A stretch of DNA of 9,561 bases from an uncultured Streptococcus sp. (lineage in GTDB: Bacteria > Bacillota > Bacilli > Lactobacillales > Streptococcaceae). The position numbers were made by a program, and so were the translations under genes. A model generated the notes under the pieces. It had not been told where the DNA came from. It did no database searches and saw only the letters and a program-made list of their open reading frames with translations. Each line of letters opens with the position of its first letter. Within the stretch, counting starts at the first letter, position 1. Shown here piece after piece: positions 5,402-9,561 of the stretch. The stretch covers positions 1 to 9,561 of the forward strand of contig NZ_CALTUR010000071.1 in NCBI RefSeq assembly GCF_943912555.1, written 5' to 3'.

Positions 5402-5417
5402 AAGGTCACATGACCTT
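5402..5417. promoter_or_regulatory. palindromic operator-like site
   Basis: AAGGTCA-CA-TGACCTT is a near-perfect 16-bp palindrome with 7-bp arms and a 2-bp centre, in the non-coding gap between the zinc-ribbon gene and the methyltransferase. Its size and symmetry suit a dimeric DNA-binding protein. No adjacent promoter is obvious and the protein cannot be named. Confidence 0.35.
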
Positions 5418-5475
5418 CATTGACGTTTTCTAGTTCGCAGTTTTACAAGAATACACGGCTTGTTGGTTTTTGAGT

Positions 5476-5494
5476 TGTTTCCAAAATGGAAACA
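5476..5494. other. stem-loop after the zinc-ribbon gene
   Basis: TGTTTCCA (5476-5483) and TGGAAACA (5487-5494) pair perfectly around a 3-nt loop, 11 nt after the stop of the zinc-ribbon gene. No U-tract follows on the minus strand, so it is not a standard terminator. It may protect the upstream mRNA from 3' exonucleases. Confidence 0.35.
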
Positions 5495-5505
5495 GTTGGT
5501 TTTGG

Positions 5506-6021
5506 TTATTTTGATTCTTCAACAGCAAACATATCCTCGAATTCATCTGTCTGCTCTTTAAATTCCATCGGACTGTCCCCTCTGAAATAAAATCCATTGT
5601 CATCCAATTCACCCTTGACACCCGTCACCCAAGATAAGAAAATTGAGCCTTGGCAGTCAGGACAATTCATGAATTTAAAGTAAGGCGGGACTTTCCACCG
5701 CTTCGCACATCCGCAAAATGGGCATTGTAAATCGACACCTACCTTCTCATTTTGTTTCTGCGAAACCGCTGGACTTCCGCTAAATTTTGCTGAGAACCTG
5801 TCTGTGACTTCTTTGATATTGACATGATCAATTTCAGCTAACTTCTCAGCATCAATTTTTAAAACAGTCCCTGCATTCTCAGACTCTTTCTGACTCAAAT
5901 CCTCAAGGATTTCGTCAGACCCTGTAACCATTTGATAGGCTTTGAATAAGTTTTGATAGTCAAGTTCCTGCGCTCGCTCAAAGCTCAATTTTACGTCATC
6001 TTGTTCAATATAAATTTTCAT
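5506..6021 (-). CDS. zinc-ribbon phage protein of unknown function, 171 aa
   Basis: The protein has an acidic, probably helical N-terminal half (residues 1-75). A clear zinc ribbon follows, with C100-x2-C103 (CPFCG, plus C105) and C120-x2-C123 (NCPDC) around a basic and aromatic stretch (KRWKVPPYFKF). The tail (150-171) is strongly acidic. It starts with ATG at 6021, overlapping the previous stop as ATGA. Phage zinc ribbons of this type usually bind nucleic acid or occur in replication proteins. Its position at the end of the RecT/nuclease group suggests a DNA-metabolism role, which is inference. It is not a primase or single-strand binding protein by any motif I can see. Confidence 0.75.
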   Translation of the reverse strand: MKIYIEQDDVKLSFERAQELDYQNLFKAYQMVTGSDEILEDLSQKESENAGTVLKIDAEKLAEIDHVNIKEVTDRFSAKFSGSPAVSQKQNEKVGVDLQCPFCGCAKRWKVPPYFKFMNCPDCQGSIFLSWVTGVKGELDDNGFYFRGDSPMEFKEQTDEFEDMFAVEESK

Positions 6022-6245
6022 TCTTTCCTCACTTTTTCAAACTTAATAATTACTTTCAATCCAGTCACTCGGTAAATTTCTTCGTCTGAAGCATCCTCTT
6101 TCAATAGCTTCAACGCAACATCTTCCATGCTTTGAAACGCTCCGATATACTCATCGAACTCTCTGCACGTTTCGCAGTAATCTGGCTCTTCATAGCGACC
6201 CAACGTATACCAGCCGCCAAGATGATTTTCGTAGAGATGAATCAT
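6018..6245 (-). CDS. small phage protein with a CxxC motif, 75 aa
   Basis: The start chosen is ATG at 6245, overlapping the nuclease stop by one base (TGATG) with GGAGGT about 9 nt upstream. An in-frame start at 6305 would add 20 residues but would lie 61 nt inside the nuclease gene. The protein begins MIHLYENHLGGWYTLGRYEE and has C24-x2-C27 (YCETC). A helical region (AFQSMEDVALKLLKE) and a basic beta-like end (GLKVIIKFEKVRKE) follow. A single CxxC could bind metal in a dimer. I do not recognise a family. It ends as ATGA with the zinc-ribbon gene, so the two are likely co-translated. Confidence 0.7.
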   Translation of the reverse strand: MIHLYENHLGGWYTLGRYEEPDYCETCREFDEYIGAFQSMEDVALKLLKEDASDEEIYRVTGLKVIIKFEKVRKE

Positions 6246-7057
6246 CAGATTACCTCCACGCGTCGGGTCAACGCTTTCGATTTGCAATATTCGCAATGGC
6301 CGCACGGCTTCGCCTTCTCTTCGCCTCTCTTGACCTTGTCAAGGCGCTGGATAAGCATGGACAGCTTGGTCAACTCATAATCGAGTATTTCCTGCGACTC
6401 AAAAGCAATCGCTCTGGTATCAGGGTACGGCTCTTTTGTCACTGCGTAGATGATAGGGAGGAACTCTTTGCTATATTCTTCTTCCAACATCTTCTTGTAA
6501 GCTGCCATTTGAAGAATATATCCCCAAGCTTCAAACCAGCGGACTTGAATATTTCGCCCACTTGCTTCATCCTGAACCCAGACCTCGCTATCAATATCTG
6601 ATTTTGTGGTCTTGATATCCACGAAGTAGCCCTTTTCGACATTGAGGCAGTCAATCTTGCCTTTAAATTCCACTCCTTCGATTTTGCCTGTGACAGCAAC
6701 CTCTTTCTGGCCGACGTAATACTCCATAAATTCCTTGTCAGCTTCCAGTCGCTCAATCATTCGCTGGCCGACTAAGAAGTCTGATTTTAACTGACCTTTG
6801 GTTTTACCAGCTTTTGAAATCATGGCATCTGCATTTTCATCCATAAATTTCTTGTGTGCTTCTGGACTTTCAAAATAGCTGTGAACCATGTTTCCGACCA
6901 AGAGGGCTGTGTTGTCTCGTTGGTCTTCCCACTCTCCTTTTAGCTCCGCTAACGCCCGTGCTTCGCACTCTCTAAATCGCTTATATTGCGAGATAGACCA
7001 GTAGCGACGTGCGGAAGCTGCTGAGTAGTAATCTTTTCCAAGTAGATCCATTGTCAT
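6245..7057 (-). CDS. PD-(D/E)XK nuclease, RecE-like (DUF3799 type), with predicted Fe-S cysteines
   Basis: A 270-aa protein with the layout of the PD-(D/E)XK exonucleases paired with RecT in Gram-positive phages. The N-terminal WSISQYKRFRECEARALAEL (20-39) matches the family start. GNMVHSYFE (55-63) gives H59, and GKIDCLN (133-139) gives D136. DIKTTK (147-152) gives the catalytic D147 and K149, and QMAAYKK (183-189) closes the active site. C31 near the N-terminus, with C252, C255 and C258 near the C-terminus (PCGHCEYC), resembles the four-cysteine iron-sulphur staple of Cas4 and AddB nucleases. It probably resects double-stranded ends to give single strands for RecT. The ATG overlaps the DUF1351 stop as ATGA. 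Confidence 0.85.
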   Translation of the reverse strand: MTMDLLGKDYYSAASARRYWSISQYKRFRECEARALAELKGEWEDQRDNTALLVGNMVHSYFESPEAHKKFMDENADAMISKAGKTKGQLKSDFLVGQRMIERLEADKEFMEYYVGQKEVAVTGKIEGVEFKGKIDCLNVEKGYFVDIKTTKSDIDSEVWVQDEASGRNIQVRWFEAWGYILQMAAYKKMLEEEYSKEFLPIIYAVTKEPYPDTRAIAFESQEILDYELTKLSMLIQRLDKVKRGEEKAKPCGHCEYCKSKALTRRVEVI

Positions 7058-8235
7058 TTCATCTCTACCTTTACTGATTTTGTTTGTGGCTCAAATTGAA
7101 CGCCGTGAGCATTGAGCCATTCTTTAAATTGCTCCTTTATTTCCTTTGCATTTTCTGCTGGGAAAATTAAATCTACAGTAAATTTGTAACCATATTTTTT
7201 AACACCCTCCTCAGAAGCCATATTTTGCGATTTTTGCCCTGTTTCTTTCTCTGAGGTATAATTGCCCCCTGAACTAGTTTCAGACTCAAATTCAGGCTGA
7301 TTTTGGGCATAGAATTGACCCTGAGTATCTTGTTCCGCCTCTGCTTTAGTCCGTCTAAGCTCATCTGCGTCCGCATGTAAGATATCGATAGTATCCAAAG
7401 CAGAGCGACCCTCTCTCAGCAAATCAACGTACTTTTCAGGATTCAAACCTTTAGCTACCGCGATAGCAGTCATTTCATCTATACGCTTTTTCAACTCATC
7501 TTCTGCTTTAGCTCGTTCAGCTAATGCCTTATCATCAAGAATTGCTTGCAAAACATCAGCAAGTTTCGCTCCCTTGTCATAACTGCGAATGTAGACAGTA
7601 GGTCCAAAACCAGCCTTAGCTGCCGCTTCTGTAATCTGGATAAGTCCAGCTTCACGTTGTTGCTTCTTGGCGGCTTCTTCTGCAACCAATCCGACAATCA
7701 TCTTAGAAGTAGCTTGATTGATTCGCACATTGTCGGCCATAAAACACTTCTTCTTGCTGAAATCGTCAAAGTAAATAGCAAATAATTTGATGTCAAGTTC
7801 TGTAGCACTTTCTGCTATTGCAGATTCAAAAGCTTCTCTGACCGTTTCCTTTCGGGCTTCTGTTTCTCTCTCCTTAAACTCCCTGATTTGATTTTTAATG
7901 TCTGTCTGCAAAGTTTTGATAGGGTCTAATATGCTTTCAACCCAAGCCTTTGCTTCATCAAGTGGTTTAGAGTATTCTGAAAGCTGATTTTTAAGTTCTT
8001 GTTCAATCTGACGCTGTACTCGTCCCAACTCGTCTTTGACTTTAGTGTCATCTGATAAAGTTTCTTTTGTAACGATATAGCCAGCGTATTTCTTTTTGTA
8101 GGACTCTAAAGCTTGCTCCAAAACTTCTTTGCCTTGGATTTCGATTTCAGCAGCTTTTAGAACAAAACCAATCTCTAGATCTGTTACCGAAACAAGTTCC
8201 AAGCTATCCGTTACATCTTTCAATTCTTCAACCAT
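7054..8235 (-). CDS. DUF1351 family phage protein (recombination-associated)
   Basis: A 393-aa protein matching DUF1351, a family found beside RecT genes in Gram-positive phages; its exact role is not known to me. The start is ATG at 8235, 1 nt after the RecT stop, with GGGGAGGA well placed. A longer frame to 8292 would overlap RecT. Residues 1-290 are highly charged, helical and coiled-coil-rich (for example around SEYSKPLDEAKAWVESI and EFKERETEARKETVREAF), with a short compact part FGPTVYIRSYDKG. A low-complexity linker of Q, E, S, G and T residues follows (about 295-345). The C-terminal domain (350-393) reads GYKFTVDLIFPAENAKEIKE and could contact a partner. The domain order and the context suggest a role in phage recombination or replication together with RecT and the nuclease. 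Confidence 0.85.
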   Translation of the reverse strand: MVEELKDVTDSLELVSVTDLEIGFVLKAAEIEIQGKEVLEQALESYKKKYAGYIVTKETLSDDTKVKDELGRVQRQIEQELKNQLSEYSKPLDEAKAWVESILDPIKTLQTDIKNQIREFKERETEARKETVREAFESAIAESATELDIKLFAIYFDDFSKKKCFMADNVRINQATSKMIVGLVAEEAAKKQQREAGLIQITEAAAKAGFGPTVYIRSYDKGAKLADVLQAILDDKALAERAKAEDELKKRIDEMTAIAVAKGLNPEKYVDLLREGRSALDTIDILHADADELRRTKAEAEQDTQGQFYAQNQPEFESETSSGGNYTSEKETGQKSQNMASEEGVKKYGYKFTVDLIFPAENAKEIKEQFKEWLNAHGVQFEPQTKSVKVEMK

Positions 8236-8236
8236 T

Positions 8237-9094
8237 TTAGAAATCCTCCCCTTCCAGCATGTCCATTTGACCGTTTTCTGGCTCTTGGTCAATTACTTTG
8301 CCTGTTTCTTCTGGAGCACCTAACAAATCAGATAGATTGTCAGATTCTGGAGGTGTGACGTCCTTTGCTCTCTTCACTTCGTTTACGTTGGAATCTTCGT
8401 TATCGGCAATGATAGCTTCCTGTAACTCCGTTGAGAGAGGAGCATATTTGCTTAAAAGCTCTTTGATAAGTGTTTTTTGAGCCATGGCATCAAATTCAGT
8501 TTTCCAAGGAGTTCCAGATTTAAAATCTCCAATCTGCTTGTCGTAGGTTTTAGAATATTTCTGAGCATGTGCTATGACTTTTTCTTTTTTCCAGAAAATC
8601 ATCTTTCTAAATCCATTGATCAATTCCAAACTTGCAAAATATCCCTCAACCTCTCCGCTATCAACTTGCTCTTCTTTGAGGTGTAACGTGCCATAAACTT
8701 TGTCATATCGCAAAAATTCCTCTTTGTAAACGATGTCGCAGTTTATATTCCTGATTTGTCCGCTCCGTTGAGCTAGTTGAATGAAACCTTTGTAACCCAT
8801 CTGGAATTGTGCTTCGTTTATTTTTACCCAAGTGTTGCCTTGCTTCTCGTTTCTGTTATACGGCACTATGTATGCCATTCCAAGACTTGGTTCAATCGGT
8901 AGTTTTAAAGTCGCTGCTTTCATAGCAGCGGTCATGATACTTTCATTGGTAGCTTTAGCTAGTAGGTTATTGTTCGTTACGATACTAAGCAAACTGGCCA
9001 CGAATTGCTGGCCATTACCGTCTAGCACTTCAGAAAATTTCTGTTTTACTGCTGGTGAGTTAAAAAAATGTTTATGTGTTAGTTCATTTGCCAT
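8237..9094 (-). CDS. recT: RecT family single-strand annealing protein
   Basis: A 285-aa RecT protein. The conserved core is present. AATLKLPIEPSLGMAYIVPY (60-79) and FQMGYKGFIQLAQRSGQIRN (97-116) are signatures of the family. The central part includes EVEGYFASLELING and the C-terminal core has WKTEFDAMAQKTLIKELLSK (197-216). The last 60 residues are acidic and probably disordered. RecT binds single-stranded DNA and anneals complementary strands, working with a 5'-3' exonuclease, here most likely the PD-(D/E)XK protein two genes downstream. The start is ATG at 9094 with AAGGAG overlapping the upstream stop codon. The length is normal for phage RecT and no key segment is missing. Confidence 0.95.
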   Translation of the reverse strand: MANELTHKHFFNSPAVKQKFSEVLDGNGQQFVASLLSIVTNNNLLAKATNESIMTAAMKAATLKLPIEPSLGMAYIVPYNRNEKQGNTWVKINEAQFQMGYKGFIQLAQRSGQIRNINCDIVYKEEFLRYDKVYGTLHLKEEQVDSGEVEGYFASLELINGFRKMIFWKKEKVIAHAQKYSKTYDKQIGDFKSGTPWKTEFDAMAQKTLIKELLSKYAPLSTELQEAIIADNEDSNVNEVKRAKDVTPPESDNLSDLLGAPEETGKVIDQEPENGQMDMLEGEDF

Positions 9095-9106
9095 TTTATT
9101 TTCTCC

Positions 9107-9340
9107 TTAAATCTTCGTTGTCAATCTGCGTCTAGCATTTTGCTTCAGGTCGTCCAAACCGTTTTTATAATCATCAATAAGTCCTAGATTGCTGTCGATA
9201 AATCGCTCGACTACTCTGTTCAGCAATTCTTGCGACGTAGAGCCTTCGAGTTCGGCTAAAACTCCAATCAATTCTTTTTGTTTCGGAGACATTTCAATTC
9301 TGATATAACTTTTCCCTTTGTTTGAAGGTATATTTGTCAT
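9107..9340 (-). CDS. ribbon-helix-helix-like small protein, 77 aa
   Basis: Residues 11-50 have the pattern of a ribbon-helix-helix fold: one beta strand (SYIRIEMS), a helix (PKQKELIGVLAELEG), a short turn (ST) and a second helix (SQELLNRVVERFIDSN). Such proteins (Arc/MetJ/CopG type) bind operators as dimers through the strand. The C-terminal tail is basic (KQNARRRLTTKI). The ATG at 9340 has GGAG nearby. Its place just before RecT makes an early-operon regulator or a DNA-binding helper plausible. The fold is inferred from the pattern of residues and has not been tested. Confidence 0.7.
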   Translation of the reverse strand: MTNIPSNKGKSYIRIEMSPKQKELIGVLAELEGSTSQELLNRVVERFIDSNLGLIDDYKNGLDDLKQNARRRLTTKI

Positions 9341-9358
9341 TTTCTTCTCCTTTTTCTT

Positions 9359-9544
9359 TTAGTAATTAAACATTGTCCCACAGTATCCAGCTTCTTCTAA
9401 TGCTAATCGGTTCAAATAGTGTGACATATCGCTAATACTCATTTTTCTAACCATTTTCTCGGTTAGATAATCGCCATCAATTTCTTCTCTCATTGCCTCT
9501 CTAAGTTCTTGTTTCCATTTTTTGTAATACAATCGTTTTTTCAT
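9359..9544 (-). CDS. small basic phage protein, 61 aa
   Basis: A 61-aa reading frame with ATG at 9544 and AAAGGAG well placed upstream. The N-terminal half is strongly basic and probably helical (MKKRLYYKKWKQELREAMRE); the second half contains a further helix (ISDMSHYLNRLALEEAG) and ends CGTMFNY. I do not recognise the family. It is probably a real gene because of the good ribosome binding site, the short distance (18 nt) to the next gene, and its place in the operon. Its operon promoter must lie to the right of the window. Confidence 0.7.
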   Translation of the reverse strand: MKKRLYYKKWKQELREAMREEIDGDYLTEKMVRKMSISDMSHYLNRLALEEAGYCGTMFNY

Positions 9545-9561
9545 TTCTTTCTCCTTTTCGT

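Noticed and set aside
6246..6305. Longer start of the 75-aa gene
   Set aside because: It overlaps the nuclease gene by 61 nt, while the ATG at 6245 has GGAGGT upstream and a TGATG junction.
8236..8292. Longer start of the DUF1351 gene
   Set aside because: It would overlap RecT by more than 50 nt, whereas ATG at 8235 has a strong ribosome binding site and sits 1 nt after the RecT stop.
1..9561. CRISPR array, insertion sequence, integrase or attachment site
   Set aside because: No regularly spaced repeats, transposase, integrase or tRNA-end duplication could be seen in the window.

Overview
The window looks like the early/middle part of a temperate siphophage or prophage of a low-GC Gram-positive host, most likely Streptococcus. 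The reasons are AT-rich DNA, strong AGGAGG-type ribosome binding sites, and several families typical of streptococcal phages (DUF1351, DUF1372, DUF1492 and DUF1642), together with a RecT annealase. Family assignments come from reading the sequence and were not checked by database search. All credible genes lie on the minus strand, so the order of transcription runs from high to low coordinates.

Right part (about 9544 to 5506), recombination cassette: a small basic protein, a ribbon-helix-helix-like protein, RecT, a DUF1351 protein, a PD-(D/E)XK nuclease of the RecE-like type, a 75-aa protein and a zinc-ribbon protein. RecT and the nuclease are probably the partners of a phage single-strand annealing system.

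Middle (about 5505 to 1306), DNA modification cassette: a 172-bp non-coding stretch with three dyad-symmetric elements, one of them terminator-like, precedes a complete cytosine-5 DNA methyltransferase. Next come a DUF1642 gene with an apparent frameshift at a 7-A run, a 55-aa protein, an unknown 197-aa protein, a membrane-anchored DUF1372 protein, and a compact adenine methyltransferase paired with a half-size type I specificity subunit. No restriction (HsdR) gene is seen. The phage therefore seems to carry two chemically different DNA methylation systems, most likely for protection against host restriction.

Left part (about 1316 to 1), small genes, regulator and tRNA: three small proteins (45, 67 and 41 aa), then a DUF1492 regulator, which in related phages sits at the end of the early operon just before the packaging and late genes. 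Between the 41-aa gene and the regulator is a candidate plus-strand promoter followed within about 50 nt by a plus-strand terminator, suggesting a short antisense RNA. The operon is followed by a divergent tRNA-Ser(GCU) gene, a stable stem-loop and a degenerate tRNA-like sequence.

The genes are very tightly packed: most neighbours overlap as ATGA, TTGA or TGATG, which implies translational coupling along one long early transcript whose promoter lies to the right of the window.
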